Source of the DNA: a virus
Virus record (IMG/VR): IMGVR_UViG_3300025929_000021
Coordinates: 1-53,906 of that record
DNA: 53,906 bases
Direction: 5' to 3' (one strand)
Part shown: positions 30,231 to 37,832 of the stretch, in pieces
Layout of the letters: each line of letters begins with the position of its first letter
How positions within the stretch are numbered: position 1 is the stretch's first letter
The notes under the pieces: generated by a model
Told to the model about the DNA's origin: nothing
The model's database searches: none
What the model saw: only the letters and a program-made list of their open reading frames with translations
Program-made: the position numbers and the translations under genes

Positions 30231-31165
30231 GGACCCTCAAAGACCTGCTGCGAGCCAAGGAGACCGCCGTGATCGGCCAGGAAACGACCGTCCCCATCAA
30301 GAGCATCCACGTTCCGCCCGGGATGCGGGGCCCGGCCGACCCGCCGCCGCTGGAACTCGCCGCCGACATGGTGGCGAGCGGGATGCGCCACCCGGTCACC
30401 GTCTGGACCGACGGCACGCTCATCTCCGGATCCCGTCGGCTCCGCGCCCTTCTGGTGGACGACCCCGGAACCGTCCGCGCCATCGTCGTCGACAACATCG
30501 AGGATGCCGCGAAAAGGTTGCTCAACGACAACAGCGACGAGCACCTGTCGGTCCCGATGAAGCCGTCCGAGATCTGCCACCTGTGGGCCGCGCTGCGCAA
30601 GCTTGACGAGCCTGCCGCCGCCGCCCGGCTCACCGCCGCCCGCCGCCGGGGAGTGGAGCTGCGCAAGCAGACCACCTCCGGCCAGCGCAGCCCCGGCCGC
30701 GCTGGATCCCGGGGCACCGGCGACGAATACCTGATGAGCGTCATCGGCGAGCCGTTCGGCTACGCCGAAGCCACCGCAAGCCGCCTCTGGACGGTCTACA
30801 GCGTCGCCAACAACCCGAGCATGTCGGACGAGCGCCGCAGCGAGGCACGGACCGCCCTTCAGGCGCTGGACGAGGGGCGGTGCAGCATCTGGGCTGCCTA
30901 CTCGGCCATCGTTCGGGGCCGCAAGGTCATCGCCACGCGGCCGAAGTCGGCCGCCGCCGGGCCCGCCCCGGCCTCCCGGCAGACCGCCGCATGGGCCCGT
31001 TCGCTGCCCCAGCTGGAGGGCCTCATCACCGGCCTGGTGGAGCTGGGCCCCCCGAACCCCGCCCTCACCTGGGATCAGGTGGGGCCGGTGCACGCGCGGC
31101 TGGCGAAGGCCCGCCGTGACCTCGAAAAGATCATCAAGACGATGAAGGAGACCGCCCAGTCATGA
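30227..31165 (+). CDS. ParB-like nuclease-domain protein 1
   Basis: It encodes 312 residues from a GTG overlapping the previous stop. Residues 20-85 form a ParB N-terminal domain (Val-Pro-Ile-Lys-Ser-Ile-His-Val, Leu-Ala-Ala-Asp-Met, Gly-x-Arg-His-Pro-Val, Leu-Ile-Ser-Gly-Ser-Arg-Arg-Leu-Arg-Ala). The rest is helical, with an HTH-like central part. ParB domains hydrolyse CTP and bind DNA; in phages they appear in replication, partition-like or anti-restriction roles. It is directly followed by a second ParB-like protein. Confidence 0.75.
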   Translation: MRTLKDLLRAKETAVIGQETTVPIKSIHVPPGMRGPADPPPLELAADMVASGMRHPVTVWTDGTLISGSRRLRALLVDDPGTVRAIVVDNIEDAAKRLLNDNSDEHLSVPMKPSEICHLWAALRKLDEPAAAARLTAARRRGVELRKQTTSGQRSPGRAGSRGTGDEYLMSVIGEPFGYAEATASRLWTVYSVANNPSMSDERRSEARTALQALDEGRCSIWAAYSAIVRGRKVIATRPKSAAAGPAPASRQTAAWARSLPQLEGLITGLVELGPPNPALTWDQVGPVHARLAKARRDLEKIIKTMKETAQS

Positions 31166-31944
31166 CCAACCCCCTCCAGTCCGCCTCGTACGCCTTCGTG
31201 GACCGCAAGGTCGGCGAGCTGCTCGTTGACCCGAAGTTGCAGCGTGACCTGAAGAAGTCCCGCGTCGACAAGATGGCCGCCGACTTCCAGCCCAACGCGC
31301 TTGGGATGCTGACCACCTCCTTCCGGGGCGAGGGGCAGATCCACGTCGTCGATGGTCAACACCGGCTCCGCGCCGCCGAGGCCGCCGGATACACCGGCAC
31401 GCTCACGACCAAGGAGTACCACGGCCTGACCCCCGCGCAGGAAGCCGCTCTGTTCCGGCTGCTCAACCAGACCGAGAAGGTCAACCCGATCGATCAGTTC
31501 CTCGTGGCCGTTGTTGAGGGCCGCCCGGCCGCCGTGCACCTGAGCCGGATCCTCAGCGACAACGGATGGGCACTCGCCCCGACCGCCCGCAAGGGGCACC
31601 TGTCCGCTGTGCGCAGCCTGGAGCGCGTCTACGACCTGTCCCCCGAGGCTGCCGGAGCCGCCATTGCCGTCCTCACCGCCGCGTACGGCCATCAGCCCGC
31701 CGCCGTACAGGGCCCCATGGTCGAAGGGGTCGGCCGGATGCTCGCCAAGTACCTCGGACAGGTGAATCTCGACGACCTGGCGAAGCGTCTGGCCAGCGTC
31801 CCCGGCGGCCCGGACGGGCTCGTCGGGCACGCCCGGGGTCAGCAGCTGACCCGCTCCGGCAACCTGTCGATCCAGCTGGCCCGCATCGTCACGAACGTCT
31901 ACAACCAGCGCCGCCGGACTTCGGCGCTGCCCGAGTGGCAGTGA
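31162..31944 (+). CDS. ParB-like / DGQHR-type protein 2
   Basis: It encodes 260 residues. The motif His-Val-Val-Asp-Gly-Gln-His-Arg-Leu-Arg-Ala-Ala at about 61-72 is the DGQHR form of the ParB fold, as in DndB-like proteins. The remaining helical part has no clear HTH. The pair at 30227-31944 may work as a complex. Role in DNA metabolism inferred. Confidence 0.7.
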   Translation: MTNPLQSASYAFVDRKVGELLVDPKLQRDLKKSRVDKMAADFQPNALGMLTTSFRGEGQIHVVDGQHRLRAAEAAGYTGTLTTKEYHGLTPAQEAALFRLLNQTEKVNPIDQFLVAVVEGRPAAVHLSRILSDNGWALAPTARKGHLSAVRSLERVYDLSPEAAGAAIAVLTAAYGHQPAAVQGPMVEGVGRMLAKYLGQVNLDDLAKRLASVPGGPDGLVGHARGQQLTRSGNLSIQLARIVTNVYNQRRRTSALPEWQ

Positions 31945-32282
31945 CCCGTCGCTATCCCGCCCCGCCCCCGCCGCCCCCTGAGGTGGCGGGGGCGGCCCCG
32001 CGCGGGCAGTGGCTAGCCTCCGGCCGCCCGGCGGACGCCGCCGGGGTGGTGTGGCTCGTCCGGCCCATGCCGAACGGGCAGTGGCCGCCGGAACACGATG
32101 CCCCGCGCGACGACTCGTTCTCCTGGTGGGTGCGGTCGGCGTGCGGGCATCCGGGCGGCTTCCGGCAGTGGGCGTTCTACCGCGAACAGGACGCCAGGAC
32201 GTGCGAATGGGTGTTCCGGACCGAGCCGTGCCGGTTCAGCCGCTGTCACAAGATCAAAAACGAACAGGGGGACAGGTCATGA
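31941..32282 (+). CDS. Hypothetical protein
   Basis: It encodes 113 residues from a GTG overlapping the previous stop. A Pro-run after Tyr-Pro-Ala leads to a Trp-rich small domain (Trp-Trp-Val-Arg, Trp-Val-Phe-Arg) with two Cys. Its end carries motif copy 12 (Lys-Ile-Lys-Asn). Confidence 0.6.
   Translation: MTRRYPAPPPPPPEVAGAAPRGQWLASGRPADAAGVVWLVRPMPNGQWPPEHDAPRDDSFSWWVRSACGHPGGFRQWAFYREQDARTCEWVFRTEPCRFSRCHKIKNEQGDRS
32252..32261 (+). repeat. Dispersed motif GATCNAAAAC, copy 12
   Basis: CAAGATCAAAAACG near the 3' end of the gene at 31941, read as Lys-Ile-Lys-Asn. Confidence 0.9.
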
Positions 32283-32455
32283 GCCCGGACAAGTGGGACG
32301 ACCTCATCAACCGCGCCCGGCTGTACTCGATCAACCATCAGGAGCGGGTCCGCGTGCGCGGCTGCCAGCTCGGCCCGCGCGCCGCCCGCTACCTGAAAGT
32401 CAACTGGATCTATGTCATCGACTGCGTCACCACCTGCCCGTGTAGGAGCAAATGA
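32279..32455 (+). CDS. Small hypothetical protein
   Basis: It encodes 58 residues, basic, with a Cys-Val-Thr-Thr-Cys-Pro-Cys end. Overlaps both neighbours by four bases. Unknown function. Confidence 0.5.
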   Translation: MSPDKWDDLINRARLYSINHQERVRVRGCQLGPRAARYLKVNWIYVIDCVTTCPCRSK

Positions 32456-32745
32456 TGCCCACTCACCCCTTGGACTACGACAGCTTCGACGAGGTGGCTG
32501 TCATGCGCCTGGTGAAGGGCCTCCACGTCGGCGGCCACGTCCGTCCCGAAGACGCGGCGGAGGCAGTGCGCCGCCTCGCCTGCGACGGATACAGCGACGG
32601 CCAGATCGCCTACCGGCTGGGATACAGCCGCCGGGGCATTGTCCGCATCCGACAGCGCCGCAACATCCCGCCCGCCCTCACCCCGATGCAGAACCGCTAC
32701 GACCGCATCCACGACGCGCCCAATCGCCCCAAATCGAAAGGCTGA
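32452..32745 (+). CDS. Small HTH DNA-binding protein
   Basis: It encodes 97 residues. A helix-turn-helix is clear at about 40-68: Ala-Val-Arg-Arg-Leu, Ser-Asp-Gly-Gln-Ile-Ala-Tyr-Arg-Leu-Gly-Tyr-Ser-Arg-Arg-Gly-Ile-Val-Arg-Ile-Arg. It lies in the rightward operon before the terminase genes. It is a candidate binder of the dispersed motif, which occurs on both sides of it. Confidence 0.7.
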   Translation: MMPTHPLDYDSFDEVAVMRLVKGLHVGGHVRPEDAAEAVRRLACDGYSDGQIAYRLGYSRRGIVRIRQRRNIPPALTPMQNRYDRIHDAPNRPKSKG

Positions 32746-32750
32746 TCCGG

Positions 32751-33101
32751 ATGGCGAACTGGGCATGGGCCCATACCCCGGCGAGCAACTGGGCCCGCCT
32801 CCGGCTTGTCGGCGGCCCGTTTGACGGCGAAGACGCGGGTTTCCTGCCGCCGGACATCGCCGCCCCCGGGCAGATCGTCTGGTCCACCTGGACCCCGTGG
32901 GGGTTCGACGCCTGGCTCTACGAGTGGCACGGTGAGGAGAAGATCGATCACGGCCGCACGCAGCTGCTGGTGTACCGGCCGACTGGCCGACGCCTTGCCG
33001 TCGATGAGATCCCGCCGGTGCTCGGCGCTGACTCGCAGCTGTGGGCCGACGGCGCGATGCTGCTCCAGCGGGTCGCCGACCGGCTGCCGCCCGGCCGGTA
33101 A
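32751..33101 (+). CDS. Hypothetical Trp-rich protein
   Basis: It encodes 116 residues with a Val-Gly-Gly-Pro-Phe-Asp-Gly-Glu start motif, an aromatic centre and a C-terminal helix. Short proteins starting with a GGPFDG motif are common small actinophage genes of unknown role. Followed by motif copy 13. Confidence 0.6.
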   Translation: MANWAWAHTPASNWARLRLVGGPFDGEDAGFLPPDIAAPGQIVWSTWTPWGFDAWLYEWHGEEKIDHGRTQLLVYRPTGRRLAVDEIPPVLGADSQLWADGAMLLQRVADRLPPGR

Positions 33102-33104
33102 CAA

Positions 33105-33114
33105 GATCGAAAAC
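33105..33114 (+). repeat. Dispersed motif GATCNAAAAC, copy 13
   Basis: CAAGATCGAAAACG between two genes, directly followed by the GGAGGA ribosome-binding site of the gene at 33124. Confidence 0.95.
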
Positions 33115-33123
33115 GGAGGATCG

Positions 33124-33303
33124 ATGAATAGCAAGTTCCCGCCCGACCGGTACGAAGCCGCCATCCGGCTCGAACGCGCACGCCAGCACATCCGCGAGCT
33201 GGCCCGCTGCGGCGGCACCGTTACGCAGGTCGACGCGATCGAGGTTCAGCAAGCCGAGCGTGAGTACGACCGGGCCACCCGGTGGATCGCCTTCACCGAG
33301 TGA
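33124..33303 (+). CDS. Small helical protein
   Basis: It encodes 59 residues, a charged helix pair (Glu-Arg-Ala-Arg-Gln-His-Ile, Glu-Val-Gln-Gln-Ala-Glu). GGAGGA lies right after motif copy 13 and five bases before the ATG. Unknown function. Confidence 0.6.
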   Translation: MNSKFPPDRYEAAIRLERARQHIRELARCGGTVTQVDAIEVQQAEREYDRATRWIAFTE

Positions 33304-33343
33304 CCAGCCCGGTCACGTACGCTGGGCGGCGTAGGAGGAGCCC

Positions 33344-34075
33344 ATGCCACGCCGCCCAGCAAAAACCTCGAAGTACGACAAAGACCGCGACGCCGCAGCA
33401 CTCGACAAGCTGGAGCGCCGCAAGCTCGAACTCGACCCGCATCTCGACCCCTGGGAGATCCAGCCCCGCGAATCGCAGCGCAACTACGGCCTGTTCCAGA
33501 TGTACCGGGACTCCGGCCGGATGCGCTCCATCGCCCAGATCGCCGCCATGACCGACGTCATGTCGTACGCGGGGATGACCCGGCTCGGCCGGTACAACCT
33601 GTGGGCCCAGCGCGCCGCCGCCTGGGACGCCGAGCAGGACCGCATCACCGCCATCCGCCTTCTCGACGCCCGCGAGGACATGGCCCGCCGTCACATGAAG
33701 CTGGCCGCGTCGCTGACCGAGAAGGCCCTCGCCCGCCTCCAGACGATCAACCTGGAGAAGGTGTCGATGCACGCCGTTATTCTGGCCCTTGACACGGCCG
33801 CGAAGATCGAGCGCGCCGCGCTGGGCCTGGAAGGACCGAACAGAGCAGCCACCACCGTCACCGTCGCCGCCACCAGCACGACCGACGACGACGGCAAGCC
33901 GGAGATGCGCGTCGAGGTCGGCGTGCAGCACGACAAGATCATGGCGACCCTGGACGCGATGGTGCAGCGCATGAGCCCGGAGCAGCTCGCCGCCGGATAC
34001 CAGGAGTTGACCGCGAGCGCCGACGAGGCGACTCGCGAGCTGGACGCCGCCCTTCCTGTACCTCCTCCACAGTGA
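33344..34075 (+). CDS. Terminase small subunit-like protein
   Basis: It encodes 243 residues. Basic N-terminus, then an HTH-like middle (Tyr-Gly-Leu-Phe-Gln-Met-Tyr-Arg-Asp, Gly-Met-Thr-Arg-Leu-Gly-Arg-Tyr) and long charged helices with an acidic C-terminus. It lies directly before the large subunit gene, the standard place for the DNA-recognition subunit of the packaging motor. AGGAGG stands ahead of the ATG. Confidence 0.65.
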   Translation: MPRRPAKTSKYDKDRDAAALDKLERRKLELDPHLDPWEIQPRESQRNYGLFQMYRDSGRMRSIAQIAAMTDVMSYAGMTRLGRYNLWAQRAAAWDAEQDRITAIRLLDAREDMARRHMKLAASLTEKALARLQTINLEKVSMHAVILALDTAAKIERAALGLEGPNRAATTVTVAATSTTDDDGKPEMRVEVGVQHDKIMATLDAMVQRMSPEQLAAGYQELTASADEATRELDAALPVPPPQ

Positions 34076-34087
34076 GGGCGAGCGCGG

Positions 34088-34128
34088 CCGGGAGTCGTCC
34101 GATGGCCGGGCGGCTGGACGACTCCCGG
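34088..34128. other. Hairpin between the terminase genes
   Basis: A 13-bp stem (34088-34100 with 34116-34128) with a 15-base loop, in the 97-base gap before the large terminase gene. It may be part of a packaging recognition site or regulate terminase expression; no U-run follows. Confidence 0.5.
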
Positions 34129-34162
34129 GCACCGCGCGCAGGTCAGGCCCCATTCCCGGATA

Positions 34163-34172
34163 GTTTTCGATC
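34163..34172 (-). repeat. Dispersed motif GATCNAAAAC, copy 14
   Basis: On the minus strand CATGATCGAAAACT. It directly abuts the ATG of the large terminase gene, where a Shine-Dalgarno sequence would be expected. Confidence 0.9.
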
Positions 34173-35588
34173 ATGAGCCTGTCCGCCGCGCAGAAACTCG
34201 CCCTGCTCCCCGCCGGGCTCCGCCGCCGCTGGCTGGCCGAACAAGACCGCCGCACCCTCGACGACATCGAGAAGGGCGCGTGGTGGTGGGTTGGCCGCCC
34301 CGAGCAGTTCAAGCCGCCCGGCGACTGGCTGGTCTGGCTCATCCGCTCCGGTCGTGGCTGGGGAAAAACCCGCACCGGTGCCGAATACCTGCTCGACCAA
34401 GTGTTCAAGCACCCGGTGGACGCGTTCGGTCAGCGCACCGAGTGGCTGGTCATCGCCGAAACCCTCAACGACTGCCGCACCGCGTGCATCGAAGGCAACT
34501 CCGGCATCTTGTCGATCCTGCACCGCATGGGCCTGAAGAAGGGCGTCGACTACGAGTACCGCAAGTCCCCGAAACTGATGATCGAGCTGAAGTCCGGCCA
34601 GCTCATCTACTTCGAGGGCGCGGACAACGCCGACGTCGGCCGTGGCTACAACGCGGCCGGGCTCTGGGCCGACGAGCTGGCGAAGTGGCGGTACACGTAT
34701 GCCGCCTGGTACGAGGGCATCCTCCCGTCGATGCGCGCTCCGCTCATCGACGACCACCCGCGCGCGGTCGTCACCACCACCCCGAAGCCGATCAAGCTGC
34801 TCATCGAGTGGCAGCACAAGGACGACGGCACGGTGGTCATCACGACCGGATCGATCTTCGACAACATCATGAACCTGTCGAAGCACGTGGTCGACGAGCT
34901 GAAGAAGATCTACGAGGGGACCCGCGCCGGACTCCAGGAGTTGTACGGCCATCTCCTCGAAGAGGTCGAGGGCGCGCTGTGGACCCGGCCCATGATCGAA
35001 AACAATCGAATCAAGGCATCTGAGCTGCCCGAACTCAAACAGATCGTCGTGTCCATGGACCCCGGGGCCACCGGCACCGGCGACGAAACCGGCCTCCTCG
35101 CCGTCGGCCGGGGATACGACGGCAACGACTACGTGCTGGCCGACTGGACGAAGAAGGTCGTCGGCAACGCCGCCGCCCGCCGCGCGTGGGAGATGTTCCG
35201 CCAGTTCGGCGCGACCTGGCTGATCATCGAGACAAACATGGGCAAGAAATGGCTGACGCAGGTCATGGCCGACGCCTACAAGGAGATGCAGACCGAGGGG
35301 CTGTTCGAGCCCGGCCCGCCCCCACTGAAAGAGGTCACCTCGCTCGCGGGCAAGAAGCTGCGCGCCGAGCCGGTCGCCGCCCGCTACGAGCAGGGTCGCG
35401 TGAAACACGTCGGCACATTCCTAGAGCTGGAAGACCAGATGTGCACGTGGATCAGCAGTGAGCAGGCCAGCCCGGACCGGATCGACGCCCTGGTGCAGGC
35501 CGGGCTGTTCCTGATGGGCAAGGAATCGAAGCTGGTCCGCGTCGCCGCCCCGACGGACATGTTCATGCCGGTGTCGTCGCCGTATTAG
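34173..35588 (+). CDS. Terminase large subunit
   Basis: It encodes 471 residues. The ATPase Walker A is Arg58-Ser-Gly-Arg-Gly-Trp-Gly-Lys65-Thr; a Walker B-like Leu-Trp-Ala-Asp-Glu follows at about 165-169. The RNase H-like nuclease begins with Val-Ser-Met-Asp-Pro-Gly-Ala (about 293) and has Ile-Ile-Glu-Thr-Asn near 352 and an Asp-Arg-Ile-Asp-Ala-Leu end motif near 435. It packages DNA into the prohead. The ATG at 34173 is preceded by motif copy 14 and has no visible ribosome-binding site. Confidence 0.9.
   Translation: MSLSAAQKLALLPAGLRRRWLAEQDRRTLDDIEKGAWWWVGRPEQFKPPGDWLVWLIRSGRGWGKTRTGAEYLLDQVFKHPVDAFGQRTEWLVIAETLNDCRTACIEGNSGILSILHRMGLKKGVDYEYRKSPKLMIELKSGQLIYFEGADNADVGRGYNAAGLWADELAKWRYTYAAWYEGILPSMRAPLIDDHPRAVVTTTPKPIKLLIEWQHKDDGTVVITTGSIFDNIMNLSKHVVDELKKIYEGTRAGLQELYGHLLEEVEGALWTRPMIENNRIKASELPELKQIVVSMDPGATGTGDETGLLAVGRGYDGNDYVLADWTKKVVGNAAARRAWEMFRQFGATWLIIETNMGKKWLTQVMADAYKEMQTEGLFEPGPPPLKEVTSLAGKKLRAEPVAARYEQGRVKHVGTFLELEDQMCTWISSEQASPDRIDALVQAGLFLMGKESKLVRVAAPTDMFMPVSSPY
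34994..35003 (+). repeat. Dispersed motif GATCNAAAAC, copy 15
   Basis: CATGATCGAAAACA in the terminase gene, read as Met-Ile-Glu-Asn. Confidence 0.85.
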
Positions 35589-35668
35589 GCTGGCATCGCC
35601 TGAGAGTTGGCAACGGTGCCGATTCGAGGCGGATCCCTGGGAATCGCGGCAGTGCTGCGACATTCAAG

Positions 35669-35704
35669 ACGCCCCGGCTACCCGGCTTTCCGGGCCCGGG
35701 GCGT
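35669..35704 (+). terminator. Terminator after the terminase gene
   Basis: Nine-bp outer stem (35669-35677 with 35696-35704) with a second stem inside (35681-35685 with 35690-35694, loop of four). It closes the packaging operon. Confidence 0.75.
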
Positions 35705-35734
35705 TCCGCTTGATGGTGATCACGGGCACTCTCG

Positions 35735-35742
35735 TGTATGCT
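35735..35742 (+). promoter_or_regulatory. Candidate -10 element TGTATGCT
   Basis: TCGTGTATGCT lies 33 bases before the small gene at 35775, which has its own terminator, giving a compact single-gene unit. No clear -35 at the usual distance. Confidence 0.45.
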
Positions 35743-35774
35743 GAGAGATGACAGCAACCGAGAAGGAGGCCACC

Positions 35775-35963
35775 ATGGCAGACGGAACGCCCAAGAGCCA
35801 GCGCCAGACCAGCTACCAGGGCCGCCAGTCCGGCAAGAGCAGCAACCGCTGGTTCGGTGGCACCGGCCACCCGAAGGGCAACGGGGCCAGCACCGGCGAC
35901 GGGCGCACCTCGGACAAGAGCATCCTCGGGAAGATCGCCGTCGTCTTTAAGCGCGGCAACTGA
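35775..35963 (+). CDS. Small basic protein in a single-gene unit
   Basis: It encodes 62 residues, Gly-, Ser-, Lys- and Gln-rich and probably disordered until Ile-Leu-Gly-Lys-Ile-Ala-Val-Val-Phe-Lys. AAGGAGG precedes the ATG. Promoter-like sequence and terminator flank it, so it is an independent moron-like unit. Function unknown. Confidence 0.55.
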   Translation: MADGTPKSQRQTSYQGRQSGKSSNRWFGGTGHPKGNGASTGDGRTSDKSILGKIAVVFKRGN

Positions 35964-35975
35964 CCAGCGAATACG

Positions 35976-36019
35976 CGAAAGGCCCGGACCAGAACGGGGG
36001 CAATGGTCCGGGCCTTTCG
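35976..36019. terminator. Bidirectional terminator
   Basis: A 16-bp stem (35976-35991 with 36004-36019) between convergent genes at 35775 and 36094. Ends in GCC, no long U-run. Confidence 0.8.
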
Positions 36020-36093
36020 CCGTCGGCATGATGCCTCGCTGTGGGGCTTAACGCTCCAGGCACCAGGGCCTTCCCCTACCGACAGAGCGGAGC

Positions 36094-36354
36094 TTACCGA
36101 CGCTTGCCGTGCAGCACGCGCCGCAAACGTGCCATTCGCTTCTCGCGTACGTCGGAAAGGTGATCGATCAACTCCGACATGGCAGCGGCATCCATCGCCG
36201 GGAAGCTCGCGATCGTCTTTACCCGCTCCGCGTACGGCAGCTCGGACTTGCATAGATCCGCCGCGTACCGCTCCTGAGCCGCCGACGGCTTCTGCCGCCA
36301 CGGATTGATCGTCGGCCGCTCGATGGTGTCCCTGTCCAGCTGCTGCGTAGCCAT
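36094..36354 (-). CDS. Small helical protein, DUF3072-like C-terminus
   Basis: It encodes 86 residues with AAGGAG upstream. C-terminal half has Ala-Gln-Glu-Arg-Tyr-Ala-Ala-Asp-Leu, Ser-Glu-Leu-Ile-Asp-His-Leu and a basic end, similar in layout to DUF3072. Function unknown. Divergent from the promoter at 36446. Confidence 0.5.
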   Translation of the reverse strand: MATQQLDRDTIERPTINPWRQKPSAAQERYAADLCKSELPYAERVKTIASFPAMDAAAMSELIDHLSDVREKRMARLRRVLHGKRR

Positions 36355-36445
36355 GTCGCCCTCGCTCCTTCGGGGGTTGTCTATACCCAGAGTGGCAGAA
36401 AGCCCGATTTAGGCAAGCTCTAAACGCAAATTTGTACGTCAACCG

Positions 36446-36475
36446 TTGACATCCCAAGCCCCACAAGCGTAGGTT
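36446..36475 (+). promoter_or_regulatory. Sigma70-like promoter
   Basis: TTGACA (36446-36451), 18-base spacer, TAGGTT (36470-36475), in an AT-richer divergent gap (36355-36509). It drives the genes from 36510. Confidence 0.7.
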
Positions 36476-36509
36476 CAGGAATGACAGACAGAGAGGGAGG
36501 TCACACCTC

Positions 36510-36716
36510 ATGAAGCACACCACCGCCGGAAAGATCGGCGACGCGGGCACCAAACACATCGGCAAGACCATCGAGTTCCCCGACTTCCACGGCCGCTCCC
36601 GCCGGGGCGTGCTGGACAAGGCCAACTCCCCGCGCGGCGCGGTCTACGCCAGCCTCACCGTGGACGGCAAGACCAGCACCGTCTTCCGCGACACCCCGGT
36701 CACGGTGATCGACTGA
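36510..36716 (+). CDS. Small basic beta-rich protein
   Basis: It encodes 68 residues. GAGGGAGG lies upstream of the ATG. A basic N-terminus precedes strands ending in Val-Tyr-Ala-Ser-Leu-Thr-Val-Asp-Gly and Val-Thr-Val-Ile-Asp. It overlaps the next start by one base. Unknown function. Confidence 0.55.
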   Translation: MKHTTAGKIGDAGTKHIGKTIEFPDFHGRSRRGVLDKANSPRGAVYASLTVDGKTSTVFRDTPVTVID

Positions 36717-37069
36717 TGGACGCCGGAACCGCCGACGCGATCAACCGCCGCGACGTGACCCTCATAGTCGCTCGCCTCGACGCTCTCGACCTGCCGAAGT
36801 ACAAGGCCACACACAGGGCCTGCACACACAGGGCCTGGTTCGACTCGCCGATGGCCGACACCCTCATGAGCGACGACGACCGCACCCGCCCCGACCGGGC
36901 GTGGCTCGTCGGCCAGCTCGCGGGGAACCTGCCCGGCATCGCATTCGACGACCGCGACTGGGACAACCTCTTCCAGCACTTCCGGGATGCCATCACCGCC
37001 CGGCGGAATCAGGACCCGAAAACCCCACACGTGGAGCCGGTTATGGTCCAGCTTGGCGGAGTGGTGTAG
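36716..37069 (+). CDS. Hypothetical protein with tandem CACACAGGGCCTG repeat
   Basis: It encodes 117 residues, helical, with Asp-Arg-Arg and Trp-Leu-Val-Gly-Gln-Leu segments. A 13-base direct repeat near 36810-36836 duplicates Thr-His-Arg-Ala. The end of the gene is followed by a long structured leader. Function unknown. Confidence 0.55.
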   Translation: MDAGTADAINRRDVTLIVARLDALDLPKYKATHRACTHRAWFDSPMADTLMSDDDRTRPDRAWLVGQLAGNLPGIAFDDRDWDNLFQHFRDAITARRNQDPKTPHVEPVMVQLGGVV

Positions 37070-37081
37070 GGTCTCGGTAGA

Positions 37082-37197
37082 CGGTGGGGGAGCGGTAAGG
37101 CCCGCAAGCCTCCTTGGTCTGTCACCTCGTTTCGATCCCTAAGTTAGCCGCTCAGGTCGTTGATGCGAGAGGTACGGGCCGATCTGCTCCCCCACCG
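37082..37197 (+). promoter_or_regulatory. Structured 5' leader with 12-bp closing helix
   Basis: CGGTGGGGGAGC (37082-37093) pairs perfectly with 37186-37197, closing a 92-base loop that contains a second helix (37099-37104 with 37175-37180). It ends 13 bases before the GGAGGAG of the gene at 37229. Its size and nesting recall a riboswitch or protein-binding leader; no known class recognised. Confidence 0.5.
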
Positions 37198-37228
37198 CCC
37201 CACCGCCTTCGGAGGAGAACGCAGCGCC

Positions 37229-37441
37229 ATGGACATGACCCTGTACGAGGTCGTCGGCAAGGCCAACCGGATCGCCCTCGGTGACCTTGCCACCAGCCGC
37301 TACTACGCGGCCGACGTCGACGAGAAGGGCAAGATCACCCTTCTGCCCGTCAACATCGTCACCGGCACCACCAAGCGCGCCGCCTCCACCGACGCCGCCG
37401 ACGGAGCCGACGCCGACGATGAGGACGACGAGCGGTTCTGA
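37229..37441 (+). CDS. Small acidic-tailed protein
   Basis: It encodes 70 residues: a short alpha/beta core (Tyr-Glu-Val-Val-Gly-Lys-Ala, Ile-Thr-Leu-Leu-Pro-Val-Asn-Ile-Val) and an acidic Asp/Glu tail. GGAGGAG precedes the ATG. Preceded by the structured leader and followed by a terminator. Unknown function. Confidence 0.55.
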   Translation: MDMTLYEVVGKANRIALGDLATSRYYAADVDEKGKITLLPVNIVTGTTKRAASTDAADGADADDEDDERF

Positions 37442-37447
37442 AATACC

Positions 37448-37478
37448 GGCTACGCCCGCTGAGGGGTCGGGCGTAGCC
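37448..37478 (+). terminator. Terminator before the tRNA-like cluster
   Basis: An 11-bp stem (37448-37458 with 37468-37478), nine-base loop, ending three bases before the first tRNA-like gene. Confidence 0.7.
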
Positions 37479-37481
37479 ACC

Positions 37482-37590
37482 GATGGGGTAGCTCAACAGG
37501 CAGAGCAGCCGTGCGGGGAAATGCTTCCGGCTTCCCGGGATGTCGCGAAGCGGACCGCACCGCGTTGGAGGTTCGAATCCTCCCCCCATC
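37482..37590 (+). tRNA. tRNA-like gene A with oversized anticodon arm
   Basis: Acceptor GATGGGG (37482-37488) pairs with CCCCATC (37584-37590); D arm GCTC-AACAGGCA-GAGC (37491-37506); T arm GGAGG-TTCGAAT-CCTCC (37567-37583). Between D and T arms there are 60 bases instead of about 22-35; GTGCGG (37511-37516) pairs with CCGCAC (37555-37560) around a 38-base loop. Anticodon not identifiable. No CCA encoded. Confidence 0.45.
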
Positions 37591-37602
37591 ACGCAGAGGG
37601 CC

Positions 37603-37726
37603 ACCAGGACCGGTCGTGTCGCCATGTGCGGCTCGTCCGGGCGCTGAACCTGGCGGCAACCGACGCTCCCGGGCGATATCCCGGGGAACGCAAGTCGCAC
37701 GTCAGGTTCGATCCCCTGGCTCTGGT
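37603..37726 (+). tRNA. tRNA-like element F (124 bases, uncertain)
   Basis: ACCAGGA (37603-37609) pairs imperfectly with CTCTGGT (37720-37726); a T-arm-like TCAGG-TTCGATCC-CCTGG is at 37702-37719. The middle holds a CCCGGG-CGATAT-CCCGGG hairpin. D arm not found. Low confidence; it may be another structured RNA. Confidence 0.2.
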
Positions 37727-37745
37727 GAGGGGCGTGCGGCGATAG

Positions 37746-37832
37746 GTAGGGGTGGTGTAAGCAGCACACCGGGCTTTGGGGCATTGGCTCTGCGGACCGG
37801 AGGTGCGGGTGCAAGTCCCGCCCCCTGCACCA
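37746..37832 (+). tRNA. tRNA-like gene B with 24-base anticodon loop
   Basis: Acceptor GTAGGGG (37746-37752) pairs with CCCCTGC (37822-37828), followed by ACCA, so the CCA end is encoded. D arm GTGT-AAGCAGC-ACAC (37755-37769), lacking the usual GG; T arm GCGGG-TGCAAGT-CCCGC. CCGG/CCGG bracket a 24-base anticodon region. Same D and T arm sequence as element C at 39746. Confidence 0.45.

Noticed and set aside
36810-36836. Tandem CACACAGGGCCTG repeat as a regulatory iteron
   Set aside because: Only two copies inside a coding region; a simple duplication explains it.
37090-37160. Possible tRNA with a TTTCGATCC T-loop
   Set aside because: No T-stem forms; better explained by the larger helix at 37082-37197.
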